In this document: positions 9,106 through 19,222 of the stretch, one piece after another
Position numbering within the stretch: the first letter of the stretch is position 1
Layout: the number at the start of each line of letters is the position of its first letter
Assembly (NCBI GenBank): GCA_027575765.1
Contig: JANBPT010000427.1
Coordinates: 1-36,388, forward strand
Origin: Tieghemiomyces parasiticus
Lineage: Eukaryota > Kickxellomycota > Dimargaritomycetes > Dimargaritales > Dimargaritaceae
Length of the DNA stretch: 36,388 bases
Direction: 5' to 3'
Program-made: the position numbers and the translations under genes
The notes under the pieces: generated by a model
The model's input: the letters and a program-made list of their open reading frames with translations, nothing else
What the model was told of the DNA's origin: nothing
The model's database searches: none

Positions 9106-10489
9106 TCCTCCTAATCACTCACTAAGCACCCTTGCAAAACCCACAACTAAGGACTCCCCAAGAGTACTCAAACTTACCATGAATGCACTGACAATGACTA
9201 TCCGGCTTATAAAGTGTACACCATGCCACTTGTGAATGTATCATCACTACTATCCCTCTACATTTGCTTTTCTAATAAACCTTTTTTTTAACCTTTGGCA
9301 TCACATCTACCACAGTCCACATTCTTTGGTAAAATAGGAAGGTAGTGACCTTCCAACTTCAGAGGTGAACTTAACTCAATTCCAGATCCGCCTCTTCATG
9401 GAGAAGGGCCCTAAACCAAGCACTTCAGTCTACACCAAACCAGGTTCCCATCATCACCTGCATTGCACCTATGCAAAGACCACACATTGGCCATAATTGT
9501 GGGTTTGTTAAGTGTGTAATAAATTATTGTTCCTTTTAATCAAACTTGGCCTGCTCACCTTGCGACTCTTCCCTGGCCTTTCCTCTACTTGCTCTCCCTC
9601 CTTGGGCAGCACACCCCATCACAATAGCTGTTTTATTTCCTAGCCTATTTACCAACAAAATCATTTTCATTCCACCATACATGGTCCCTTATAAAAGGGT
9701 TCGTTTCACTGGATCCTTTTTCTATTTGTATGGGTATCCAAAGAGCTCTCCCTCACCTCTAGTCTGTCTTGGCACTTCCCCACTCCCTCAGTTTTGCGTT
9801 GCCACTGTAAGACAAACCTAGGGTTAAGAGTCCACAGAGACTGGCATCATCAGGGAAAAATATACATAAATGGCATTAGTACAGTCACTTTAATGCACCA
9901 TAGGACCTATAAAGCATATTCTTTAGAGCCAGGAAATTGACCAAAGCAGCTAATGTCCCTAAGTTTCGCTGAGGGATAAGGGAGAGTGAGATGGTTGTGG
10001 TAAGAGGAACACAAAAAAGTGTACATATGGTCTATGGTGACAGTGTTAATCGCAACTGGTTGGTTTGTATTATTTTGTTGGGCCGCCTGTCCGGGAAGGC
10101 TATGGTCAGCCCTAGCTAACAGCACTCACCTCCTTGGCCTCGAAGCATGCCTTCAACATTTTGTAAAGCGTAGGGTAGTTGTTCAAAAAACCTCCGTGCA
10201 GTAGAGTGGGCCTAGATAAATCTAGCCTGCCTTACCCTACTTCCCTCGTCTTTCCATACTGGCCCCAGCCCGAGTGGTAAAACCGACGGAATGCACAATC
10301 GCACATTTGCGCTGGGATCCGAATACTTCACGGCTGACGATTACCGCTGAATTACCTATTCTTTTGGTGTATATCACTTCTACCCTTTCAGCCTACCTCT
10401 TACCGCCATCCGTTTTATTGCATTCCCATTACTCCCCCTTCCTTTTTAGACCTTGTGTACTCTCATCTCTCTCATTTCGAACCACCGTA

Positions 10490-11019
10490 ATGGCCGACAC
10501 CCTCACCGCCACCCCCGCTCCGGCCGTTCCCGTGCCCAGCACCTCGGTCCAGGAGCCGCTGGACCTCGTCCGTCTGAGCCTGGATGAGAACATCTACGTC
10601 AAACTCCGCGGCGACCGTGAATTGCGCGGAAAACTGCACGCCTTCGATCAGCATCTCAACATGGTGCTCGGCGACGTTGAGGAGAATGTCACCACCGTTG
10701 AGCTCAACGCTGAGTCCCAGGAGGAGGTCGTGCGGACAACCACCCGCAAGATCGACATGCTGTTTGTGCGTGGCGATGGCGTGATTCTGGTAAGTTTATC
10801 CTTCATTATTCAAATCCACCGACAGGTCCCAGGTTAGATCGGCTATGATGCGGAGTTTTCTGGGGCCCGCGTCGCCGGTGATTTTAGTTCACTAGTCAGT
10901 ATTGTTTACCGATTCTAACCAATTGGTTGATATTGAACCGTCTCGGTATTTACCCCCCCCCCCCCTCCTATCCTTCTCGATATGTAACTCAGGTCTCGCC
11001 ACCCGCCCGTGCTGTCTAA
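10490..11019 (+). CDS. LSM3: LSM3, U6 snRNA-associated Sm-like protein (one intron)
   Basis: LSM3 is part of the Lsm2-8 ring on U6 snRNA in the nucleus and the Lsm1-7 ring in cytoplasmic mRNA decay. Exon 1 is 10490-10789 (100 codons, phase 0). The intron is 10790-10992, with GTAAGT donor, a CTAAC branch-like site near 10915, a C13 run at 10953-10965 and CAG acceptor. Exon 2 is 10993-11019. The joined protein has 108 residues, close to the usual size. [12 protein letters not shown] and then [20 protein letters not shown] form the Sm1 motif, with RNA-contacting residues in DQHLN (53-57). [12 protein letters not shown] is Sm2, followed by a short tail beginning SPPAR. The ATG at 10490 was chosen because family homology begins just after it. 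The upstream 200 codons-worth of open frame is pyrimidine-rich leader. It converges on FIS1. Confidence 0.95.
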
Positions 11020-11125
11020 GAGCAGCAACTAGTCACGGTGCCTTGATGAATGTACTCAATCCGGTACGTCGGACGGAATAATCTTGATGATATTGCCCGT
11101 GTCGCTAGGGCTAGCCCGTTATCCC

Positions 11126-11131
11126 AATAAA
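11126..11131 (+). terminator. Candidate polyadenylation signal of LSM3 (AATAAA)
   Basis: A canonical AATAAA lies 107 bases after the LSM3 stop codon, on the coding strand, in the 316-bp gap before the FIS1 stop. Confidence 0.45.
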
Positions 11132-11335
11132 CCAACGGAATGACAACTGCCAGACAAATGCATACAGCCGAGTTGACTTAGTGGCAGTAAACGCATACTC
11201 CGGCGAACGAATTGTGTTTATGAAACGGTAATGAAAGGGTGCTAGAGAAGAGGGAAGCTGGACAATAAAACGTGGTTTACAACTGTAGGAAAGGCATAGG
11301 TATTGGACTTGCGCTGTGCGGGTTGAAGGCTTAAT

Positions 11336-11928
11336 CTACTTGCGGCGAAGCAGTCCGACCACAATGGCACCGATGGCCACGGCACCGCCAATTAAGGCTA
11401 GGCCCATGAAACCGTCTGTAGGGGTAGATATCAGGCGGACAGGATAGGTAGAGTATAGGTCAGGCAAGTGTTGATGCTATATAAATGCTTGGTGTTTATG
11501 CTTGGATGCGCATGGTGGCCGGGCGCTAGACGATACGACACAATTCAGCCTTAGATCTTACCTTGAGAGACCTTGCGGTCGATGAGGTCCCGTAGACTAA
11601 GGGCCTGCTCGTTACGAGGCTCGTAAGCCAGCAGGGACTCGTTGAACCGTTTGGCCTCGACGTAGCTGCCCAGCTTATAGAACCCCAAGGCCAGATAGTA
11701 CAAACACTCGCGCTGCCGGTTTGGGGCCTCCTGGTGCACCTCCAGTAGCAGACGAATACCCTTCTCCTGGTCTTTGCGGTAGTTGCTTTTGACGAGGCCC
11801 CAGGCGTAGTTGAACTTGGTCTGAACCGTGGCTTGTGGGGCCTCACGTTCGTATTGCCGGCGGAGGACGTCAAGTTCCGGGGCGGACAACGGGGTCTCGG
11901 CATCGACAGCGAGGGGTAGCGTAGACAT
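11336..11928 (-). CDS. FIS1: FIS1, mitochondrial fission 1 tail-anchored protein (one intron)
   Basis: FIS1 sits in the outer membrane of mitochondria and peroxisomes and helps recruit the dynamin-type fission machinery through its TPR-like bundle. Exon 1 is 11562-11928 and exon 2 is 11336-11415. The intron 11416-11561 (146 bp, phase 1) has GTAAGA donor and CAG acceptor on the minus strand. The joined protein has 148 residues, close to the usual 150 or so. Residues 37-55 ([14 protein letters not shown]) and 76-105 ([14 protein letters not shown]) are the conserved TPR helices. Exon 2 encodes [20 protein letters not shown], the transmembrane tail, ending RRK, a basic tail that favours mitochondrial targeting. 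The ATG at 11928 was chosen because it opens a normal-length N-terminal arm; in-frame codons upstream to 12117 look like leader. Intron retention would stop after three extra codons and lose the anchor. Confidence 0.95.
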
Positions 11929-12837
11929 GGTAAGTAAGCAGATTGGCGACGAGGAAAAGTGGAGAGGGGGGGAACGATCGGTTTCCAGCAAGGGGAATGG
12001 GCAGCAGAAATGGGAGGAGTAAAGGATTGCCTGTTGTTTGAGGTAGGAGTAGTTGATAATGTCACAAGGGTTTAATGGATGCCGAAAAGCAATGTCCGAA
12101 GGTAGTTTGGAATGCACCCTGGACTGAGATACACCTGTCGAGCAACTTTTAGTCGAATAAGTCAGCCCGCAGTCTTCACTGGGTGCCCAAGTTGACCACG
12201 TCGTACCAACTTCCTCATATGAGGCCTGGGCAACCGCCTCCTTATAGTGCTATACGATTATGGCATGTAGTCCCTCTTCCCTGGTCGGCTGCGGTACACT
12301 GGGGAGGGGGGGAGGAGTTCCCCGGCTGACCTGCTTCTCTCACTGGATTGCAAAGCTTAAGCCTGACGCAGTCAGCCGCCTATTTCTCTTCGCGTGAGGG
12401 TGGGGTAGGGGGAGGGGCCTACGGCCTTCCTTGTGCCGACCCACAGCCCATCCGGGCATACCCGACGGCTGTGTATTAGGTTGGCCACTGTGGTTCCGAT
12501 AACCCCGCCAGATCATTTAGTGTACAGGAAATGTATTCGGCTTATCGGACGTTTTATAAAGGCGGAGGGTCAAATATTTAGGGCGCTATACTACGCGCAG
12601 CCACAGCAAACGTATATATATGGAAACAGGGGTGTGTGTGTGTCGAACGAATTGGTGGTGAACTGAATCGAAGTGATGGCGCCGTGACACTCATGAAAAG
12701 GCCAAATGAATGAGCTTCCTAAAAAGAGTCGAATCGGCTAAAAGGCGCCCAGGCCCGAACACGACGACCATTTCCACACTACAATTGGGTTTCAGAGGTA
12801 TGACTTAGGGGAAGGAGTGTGTAAATGAAATTTCACA
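11929..12837. other. Gap between the FIS1 start and the SHO1 stop
   Basis: About 900 bases without a supported gene. It should hold the FIS1 promoter and leader (pyrimidine-rich on the minus strand near 11940-12060) and the 3' end of SHO1. A TATATATA run and a short TG repeat occur near 12612-12640. Confidence 0.5.
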
Positions 12838-13566
12838 TTAAATGATTTCGAGGTAATTACTCGGTACAATACCGATAGACCCGTCAGCCTTCTTTGCTTG
12901 CCACCACTTGCCCTTGATGTCTACAATCTCGAGTATCTCGTCCTTGTCGAAGCTGAGCTCGTTAGGGTCTTCGGGGCTGGCCTCGTACAGATATTTGGCG
13001 CGGGCCTTGTAGGCGTAGTTGGCAGTGGGTATGAGTGGCATACTGGGGATGCGGATGACCTGGGAGTTGGCGACGGACATGGTGTGGGAGCCACTGGTGG
13101 CGAAGGTCTTAGCGACCGACTGGTGGTCCGGGAGATGGTGGTGCATCTCCACGTCCCCGCCCCAATGGCGGACCTGGGTGGTAACGTACGACCCGTCGTT
13201 GCTAGCGAACATTATGATCCACATGAAGAGAACAATGGCGACAAAGATGAAACCAGCGCCGCACATCTGTTGGCCCACCTGGGAGCGGTAAATATACTCG
13301 TCGATGACCAGGAAGATGCACGGTAGTGTCACAGCATAAATGCTCACCAGGACGAATCGGTAGTAACCGATCGCCCGGGACATGATGACCAGGGCGGTGC
13401 TGATAAGCACCACAAAGGCGAGCGCTAGGAAGAACCACGTGCGATAGCTGGCCACGCCCGAGACCATAAGTGCGCCCACCAGGGCCACCACCCACCCGAT
13501 TAACCCCAGGCAGAAGGTGCCAAGGTAGACGGGCTGCTGCAGCAGGAGACGGCTCTCGAATATCAT
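12838..13566 (-). CDS. SHO1: SHO1, osmosensor membrane protein with four TM segments and SH3 domain
   Basis: SHO1 is a fungal plasma-membrane protein that feeds the high-osmolarity (HOG) MAP-kinase pathway; its SH3 domain binds a Pro motif in the MAPKK Pbs2. The 242-residue frame is intronless. Four hydrophobic spans lie at about 15-36, 43-62, 69-89 and 101-121. A roughly 65-residue linker follows, with a His run (142-144). The C-terminal SH3 domain covers about 188-241, with YLYEA, NELSFDKDEIL, the WW pair at 221-222 and PSNYLEI at the end. The linker is short compared with the 367-residue yeast protein. The ATG at 13566 was chosen because it leaves the usual short cytoplasmic N-terminus before TM1. 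The frame is open 47 codons further, but that part is pyrimidine-rich leader with CATATAGC near 13600. Identification is firm. Confidence 0.95.
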   Translation of the reverse strand: MIFESRLLLQQPVYLGTFCLGLIGWVVALVGALMVSGVASYRTWFFLALAFVVLISTALVIMSRAIGYYRFVLVSIYAVTLPCIFLVIDEYIYRSQVGQQMCGAGFIFVAIVLFMWIIMFASNDGSYVTTQVRHWGGDVEMHHHLPDHQSVAKTFATSGSHTMSVANSQVIRIPSMPLIPTANYAYKARAKYLYEASPEDPNELSFDKDEILEIVDIKGKWWQAKKADGSIGIVPSNYLEII

Positions 13567-16200
13567 GACGAAGACGCCGTGTGAGAGACAAGGGGCTATA
13601 TGAGGATAAAAGGGAGCAAAGAGGAACGCGGGGTAAGGACAGGCGCCGTGACGGAGCTGAGGTGGTGCGGCCGGACGTATGGACCGGTGTCGAGTAGGCA
13701 GGCGCAAACTGCAGCTATTAATATAGGTGGCGATGGTAGTACACTACGGCGTGGCATGCACAGACAGGGGAGTGATTAATAGACAAGTGAAGAATAGATA
13801 GGCGTGCAAGCGTTAAAAGAACAGTTGCAGGAGATTGGTAGGCGGAGTTCGTGGTTAAAAAGGAGCCGGGCGGAGAGAGGGGGAGCGGAAGGAAGAAATG
13901 TGCGTGTGGGGTGGCCAATGGTGGCGGGGCGGGGAGAAGAGGGAAGGTGGGATTATTGGGAGTGAGGCCGGAGGGGGGGCGAATCCACAGGTATGGACAG
14001 GCGAGGGGATGAGCCAGCTGCGGGAAAGGGTGGGGTCTAAGGGCCAGAGGCGGGAATAATATGGGGACCGGGTAGCGGGCTCAAGGACACTTGGCGTGGA
14101 TGTCAGCCTGGCCGGGGCCCTGGTCAAACAACCGAGTAGTACAAGGGCGGCAGGATGCGGGCCGCAGAACCGATACAAGTCAGCTTTGGTATTCTGAAGA
14201 ACGGGAGCGGCGGTATGCAGCAATGTGTGGCTTGCGGGGACGGCAGACCTAGAGCAACTGGGCAGCAGTGTGACTATGGGGGGCAGAGTGTTGTTACAGT
14301 ACAAGCTAGAGCGACTTGTGACACACGGGCGAGAAGCACGGATCCGAGTAGCTCGACGGAGAAAAGAAAGTCGGGGAGATAGCAGGTTGCTGTGAGTGGG
14401 TGCAGGCCGGTGGTGGAGATGTGGAAGAGAGCAAAAATTGGGCGTGGCTAGGATCGGGCGGGGCTCGGCTTGATATATCGTCCGGGAGCACCCTATACGA
14501 CCCAACCGGGGAAGTGCATAGCCCTCCCCCCTCCCACCGCAATGTTGGCACACAGGCGGTAGAGGAGTGGACAGCAACGCGCGAATGGATGGCGATGGCC
14601 GCGAAGGGGAAGCGCAAAGGAAGGAGGCGTGTAAATCAGCCGAGCCGCTGGAGGCCTCGGTAAATGGATGGAGGGAGGCGGGACGATCGACACCATCATC
14701 TGCCATTTCTAGACCAGCCAACTGCGTGCCAACGATACTGAGGCGCACCATAGACATGGTCTCCATTCATGGGAGAAGAGGTGGGAATCGGTGGCAGGCT
14801 AGGCAAAGGTGAAAGAGACAGTGAACGGTTGTGGTAGAGGAAAAAGCTATATGAGGGATGGACCCAAACCTTGTAGATCATGAACTCCTGCGAACACTAA
14901 AGTGGATGTGCCATTCATTCTCCTATTAATCTGGAAGAGGAGACACGTCGGTGAGAGGAGAGAATTATACTATCGAGGCAATTGACAGCCGGGTGTCATG
15001 TTGCGCATCCCCGAGCGAGCTGACTCGGTGCCTGGCACGGTCCTGATGACTTCAAGGGCCGTGAAACCTGACGAATCTACCCGATGTGTTTATTGGGTGT
15101 ATGTGTTTCTGCGAGGATGAGCACTCCGGGCTGCCTTTTCCGGGTTGACTTGACAATGTAATGAGGTGGCCACAGTCGAACCTGCGGCGGTGTAAATATG
15201 GGACGGCCCCAAAAATATGGGAGATCGGTCAGGTCGTGTGGTGAAGGGATGAAAGCATGAGCACTACTTTTCGATATCAGGGCATATCGATCTGGTCGGT
15301 TGATACATAGGAACTAGGCACCGTTAGGGTTAACAGAAGGATTAGGTGTCATTCCCTTCTACCGTAGTTCAAAGTGTGGGTAAATGCAAGTTTCCTTCTT
15401 GGTTGGAACAGTGTTAACATATGGCGTGTTATAATTGGCCTGTACCTGTCAGTCCGCCGGACACTTTGCCATTTTGGCCGCCTACGACATGACTGTCCGG
15501 GAAGTCGCTCAATGTTCACTCGTCATGTAAAGGCGTGTGTCACGGTTCCCACAGAGTAACCTCCTTGGGCGCAAAGCAAACAGGTCCGTATAACCCAGCA
15601 CACGGCGACCAGGGGAGGCATGGGTTCCAGATATCGGAGTTTGGTATACAGCGTTTCGGCGTGGTAGCAATATGGCCGCACGAGTAAACTATTGTCTATA
15701 CCGCTTCCTTCAGGTTGAAGGGAGATATTCGCGACTGCCCTCCTGAAAATATGGCGTTATGAAACTAAATAGTTCATGTTCCCAGGTCGACGAAAGCTAG
15801 GCATGTCAAGTGAAACAAGCCATGGGAATGGTGGCATCTCTCCGCTGAGAACTGCGCTACAACAACCCGGCCACCACTGTATTCTGTTATATTATAGTAG
15901 ACGATAAAAACGGCTGCAACTCGGTGCGTCAGTATTTCCAAGTTGCATCAGCGGTATGCTACTCAAGGAAAGCTGGCCGGACAATAAAGTCTATCTATAT
16001 AGCCAGTCGCTTACGTTATGGATAGCAAGCGACAACAATACTGGCTGACTAGTAGTGAGCGATATTCCAACTAAAGCCAATATGCTGCTCCAGTTTTAGT
16101 GAGCAAGACTTCCCATGGGGGAGAACTGGTGAAAGAGATCGACGGCGGGTGAGCTGATCAATTGATCATCGGACAGTGCAGGATATAAACAGTTCGATAA
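13567..16200. other. Gene-free stretch upstream of SHO1, up to the tRNA
   Basis: From 13567 to about 14880 the minus strand is very pyrimidine-rich and open in several frames at once, which fits a long SHO1 promoter and leader rather than coding sequence. A second leader-like run with CATATAGC lies near 14850. From 14900 to 16200 no coding frame is convincing. Small structures include an imperfect inverted repeat at about 16013-16057 (GTCGCTT against AAGCGAC inside GCCAGT/ACTGGC) and a perfect 14-base palindrome TGATCAATTGATCA at 16155-16168. Confidence 0.5.
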
Positions 16201-16201
16201 T

Positions 16202-16207
16202 AAAAAA
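16202..16207 (-). terminator. RNA polymerase III terminator of the tRNA
   Basis: A run of six T on the minus strand begins three bases after the tRNA 3' end, as expected for Pol III termination. Confidence 0.8.
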
Positions 16208-16210
16208 TAT

Positions 16211-16282
16211 GCCTTCTACCAGAATCGAACTGATGACCTTGTGCTTACTAGGCACACGCTCTGCCAACTGAGCCAAGAAGGC
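16211..16282 (-). tRNA. tRNA-Thr (anticodon AGT)
   Basis: The minus strand folds as a complete 72-nt cloverleaf without intron. The acceptor stem is GCCTTCT/AGAAGGC (7 bp), the D stem GCTC/GAGC, and the anticodon stem TGTGC/GCACA around the loop CTAGTAA. The T stem is ATCAG/CTGGT around TTCGATT. The anticodon AGT (read as IGU) decodes threonine ACU/ACC. The loop CTAGTAA is the same as in yeast tRNA-Thr(AGU). The internal A box (TGGCTCAGTTGG) and B box (AGTTCGATTCT) are intact, and a T6 terminator follows. Confidence 0.97.
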
Positions 16283-16454
16283 CGATATTTTTGCGATACT
16301 GTGCGCGTCCTATGACAACTCCTGAGAAGGTAAGACTCGGTGAGAAAAATTCTGAACTAGGACAATTGGCGCGATTTTATAGAAATGAAAAAGGTCAGTA
16401 AAATTCCGTCGGTTATTCATAGGAAACGACTTGGGCCCGTTTTATACTGACTAT

Positions 16455-16850
16455 CGGACGTCAAACTGATGTCCGGTTACCATAAAGACAATAGGCTTTC
16501 CGTTTTACGATCAAAGGAGGCCAGGACTATTGATTTACTCGGCCTGGGCGTCCAGAGGCTTTGATTACTGCCCTCTGGCGGCCGACGTTAATAAAACTGG
16601 TTTGTGATTAGCTGCGGCTAACCACAACAGTGAAGCCGAGCACAGCTTGTCCTTTTGATGAGTTGTAATAGGTCGCGCCTATACCTCTGACAAAGGAAAT
16701 CGCAGGAAAGAGACCGGGCAACCTCTGGGAGAGGCCCAGGAGAGACGGAGGCCTAGTCAGGCTCTCCACCGATAATTGCAGAGCTTTTATTCTTAGTCAT
16801 AGTATATAAGCCGGACCCAAGTATGCAATACAGGGTCCGGCAGATTTTTT
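16455..16850 (+). ncRNA. Cluster of hairpins ending in a stem plus T6: possible structured RNA
   Basis: Several inverted repeats are packed into 400 bases upstream of the tRNA. CGGACGTCA/TGATGTCCG lies at 16455-16475 (3-nt loop, one G-T pair), and CCAGG/CCTGG at 16521-16547. CCAGAGG/CCTCTGG is at 16552-16578. TGTGATTAGC/GCTAACCACA is at 16603-16626 (TGCG loop, one mismatch), and CCTCT/AGAGG at 16722-16734. CCGGACCC/GGGTCCGG at 16811-16840 is perfect and followed by TTTTTT at 16845. No known RNA family is recognised. The last hairpin also starts the tandem repeat array, so part of this may be transposon structure. Confidence 0.25.
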
Positions 16851-18170
16851 ATTATTCTGGTCCCATAGAGCCATCCGTTGGCACTATTCCGTTAAGTAAA
16901 CCTAGTATCAATATTCCTCTAAGCTCGTTTATCAATACACATTGTAGGTTTTCTTTGTGCAACAACTCCGTCAATAGTTGTCTGATTTCCCTTTGCGTTA
17001 CAGATTCGGATACCCCTGCGCCGACCGTACATTCCCGAACACTCCACTTCGTTTCGGAGGTTCTTTCAAAAGCGGGACCGGCTCTCTGATACCGGTCCGC
17101 CTTACATTTTTGTGGTGCAGACACCGGTTTTGTCTCTTGAAGGGATCTAGCGGGCACGTCAATACCCCGGAAGTGTAAACAAGGGTCAAACCCCTATAAG
17201 GGGAAAGGCCATTTTAAGTTTTAAGGTTACGTGCGATATGCAGGGGAATCTAGATTCTTCCCTTGCAGATGAGTATAAGAAGCAAGCCCGCACGGGTAAG
17301 TAAGGGCTTGCGAGTTAGTTTTCTGGATTTATTTTTATTACAATTGTCATTTTTTTATTTATTGCCGTTAGTTGGGACGCCGTTTCGGTCCCATGCTATT
17401 TACTTTATCCGCCTTAGTAAACAAACCTGTTTGACTCCGTTTATGCCGTTGGACCCAGACCGTCGTTGCGTACGGTCCAACCAAATTACCTCCGTCTAGG
17501 GCCTAGCACCACAAAAAATTAATGATGTCTTAAAATCATCAAGGCCAATCGCTCTTTAGGCCCTGAAAACACATAAGCAAACATAACTCCAGAACTAAGG
17601 CCCACACACCCAAACGACGCACACTGCGTTTATCAGTAACGAAAGGGCTATTGAATGGTATAGGTCACAGTTCAAAGTAGGCGTTACACTTTATGACTGT
17701 TCCCTTGTGAGTATAAGTAGTGGATCCATGCTAGTAAGTAAGGGCTTGGGAGTTAACTTGTTAGATTTTAAGTATATTCTTTATTTAGTTTGTTATATTT
17801 GGGATGACATTGCATCACATACTATTTATTTTTTCAATAAAAAGTAAACAATCTTGATTATCACTTTTTGTGCTGCCTAATGTAGACCATTGCTTTGTAC
17901 CACCCAACCATTATGGAACTCTAGGCAGCCACTGGCCCCAGACCCCATTCTATGGCCCAACACCCCAAAAGTTTAAGGGGCATATTAAATGACACCATTT
18001 ACTGTTTATAGAGCTTAATACTCTAAATTAAATGAACACAATTCCAAAACTAAGGTCCACACGCCCAAATAATGCACACTATGTTTGTCAGTAAAGAAAG
18101 GGTTATTGAATGGTGTAGGGCACTGCTCAATATAGGCACCACACTTTTTGACAATTCCCTTGTGAGTAGT
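16801..18170. repeat. Three diverged tandem repeat units of about 440-470 bp
   Basis: Units begin near 16801, 17271 and 17709, each with a TATAAG motif. Units 1 and 2 then have an 8-bp stem with a 14-nt loop (CCGGACCC/GGGTCCGG; GCAAGCCC/GGGCTTGC at 17282-17311). Unit 3 keeps only the right side (GTAAGTAAGGGCTTG is shared by units 2 and 3). The end of unit 2 (17582-17713) and of unit 3 (18031-18167) align over about 130 bases, from AACTAAGG.CCACAC to CCCTTGTGAGTA. Unit 1 shares GGTCCCAT, ATCCG and AGTAAAC with unit 2 in the same order. CpG falls from unit 1 to unit 3. They may be nested solo LTRs or another repeat; borders are approximate. Confidence 0.6.
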
Positions 18171-19210
18171 TCTCAATGGGACCTTGGTTTCAGGGTGGTG
18201 TTGACAGTGAAGCCTTTAGCTTTATTAACCCAAGTGGCTTCCACAATTGACCTGTCCCTTACCAGCCTTATTCCTTTCATAACTTAGAATGAGCATCTGT
18301 ATACTCAGTCAATTTGGCCTTCAGGTGGGACATCTGGTTCTTGCCACAGGGCCTGCTTAAAAGGTTGGCCTGTTTGATCACTATGGTGATTGGGAACCAC
18401 CACATTGGATTTTCCCAAGGTAAAGTCCAAGTCTGCTATTTCAGAACCATAAAATTCTGTGATAGTAGAATAGCCTTTTGGTATGGTATTAGACTTGGGC
18501 CTAATATCAGCACAACCACTATGATTGCAGCTGAGGTACTTACAGTGGACATTGTGTCAGGGTACTGGTGCTTAGTTGCCTCTAGGGCCGATTTCCCCTG
18601 CCTTCCTGTCCAAGGGTATCCTTATGGTCATTGTGTGGCCTTACCTCTTCTAGGATAGTGGTCAGTTGAATAATAAACTTGGGCATGCTTAGGTATTTGC
18701 AGACCCAGAGGCTGCTGGGGGGGGGTGCCTCAGTTGATGCTGAAACTGGTGTAGGATTTCAGGGAGGACCTTGGTATACCAGTACCCATGAGGTCCAACA
18801 TTTCAGATGACACCCTTGGCCAGGGCAACCACCTTATGAATACTAAGACCCTTGAATAAAGTATCTTAGTTTAGCCTGTTGTCACAGTGTTGAGTCCACA
18901 GGTGGCCAGGGTAGGTTGCAGTAATGTAGTCTTTAAATCTCTTGAGGGCAGCAATGTGCATACAGTAGATGAAAGTGGAGATGCCTGGGTGCACCAGGGC
19001 TGTGTAATCACCCCATATGATGATATCTTTGACATTTGGCTGTAAGTGGTTTAGGAGACTGTCAACACTCTCCTTCTTTAAGTGCCAGATGGAACTGGTG
19101 GATTTGCCATCAAACTTGGGGAGCATGTGGCTCATGGCCTCAATGGCCCCCAAGGCAATAATCTGGGGGCGGATGGAAATGGAGTGAGTTTCATTGAATG
19201 GCAAACTCGA
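18000..19210. other. CpG-depleted transposon island B
   Basis: I count two CpG between 18181 and 19200, next to the CpG-rich kinesin locus. Content is transposon-like debris in which no frame is fully intact. Composition resembles island A closely, so both were probably silenced by the same methylation process. Confidence 0.6.
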
Positions 19211-19222
19211 AGTTGTCACCAT
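18866..19222 (-). pseudogene. Open transposon-like fragment, possibly the C-terminal half of a second Fanzor-type relic
   Basis: A 118-codon minus-strand frame stays open in island B. It reads IIALGAIEAMSHMLP, then a basic helix (WHLKKESVDSLLNHL), then VKDIIIWGDYTALVHPG, and about 30 residues later ITATYPGHLWTQHCDN. Some fungal Fanzor proteins have a DVVxxxGD strand, a basic helix and then a (D/E)YxTSxxC segment at similar spacing, and this frame is reminiscent of that. No RuvC-I Asp or RuvC-III motif can be seen around it. The assignment is weak. What is clear is that it is CpG-depleted, partial and lies in repeat DNA. Confidence 0.25.

Larger units (their letters stand above)
6060..10000. 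other. CpG-depleted transposon island A
   Basis: Apart from the 6870-7150 insert, CpG is almost absent. I count 4 between 7201 and 8580 and about 5 between 8521 and 9540, while TpG and CpA are common. The genes on either side are CpG-rich. This is the usual result of long-term cytosine methylation followed by deamination in silenced repeats. Beyond the Fanzor stop at 8508 the debris contains no feature I can name with confidence. The block ends gradually before the LSM3 promoter. Confidence 0.65.

Noticed and set aside
13855..14766. Open minus-strand frame of 303 codons upstream of SHO1
   Set aside because: The strand is pyrimidine-rich and open in other frames too; the product is Pro/Ser/Arg/Leu-rich with no recognisable domain. 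It fits the SHO1 leader and promoter better.
16801..18170. CRISPR-like array
   Set aside because: Repeat units are over 400 bp and diverged, with no short identical repeats or regular spacers, in a eukaryotic context.
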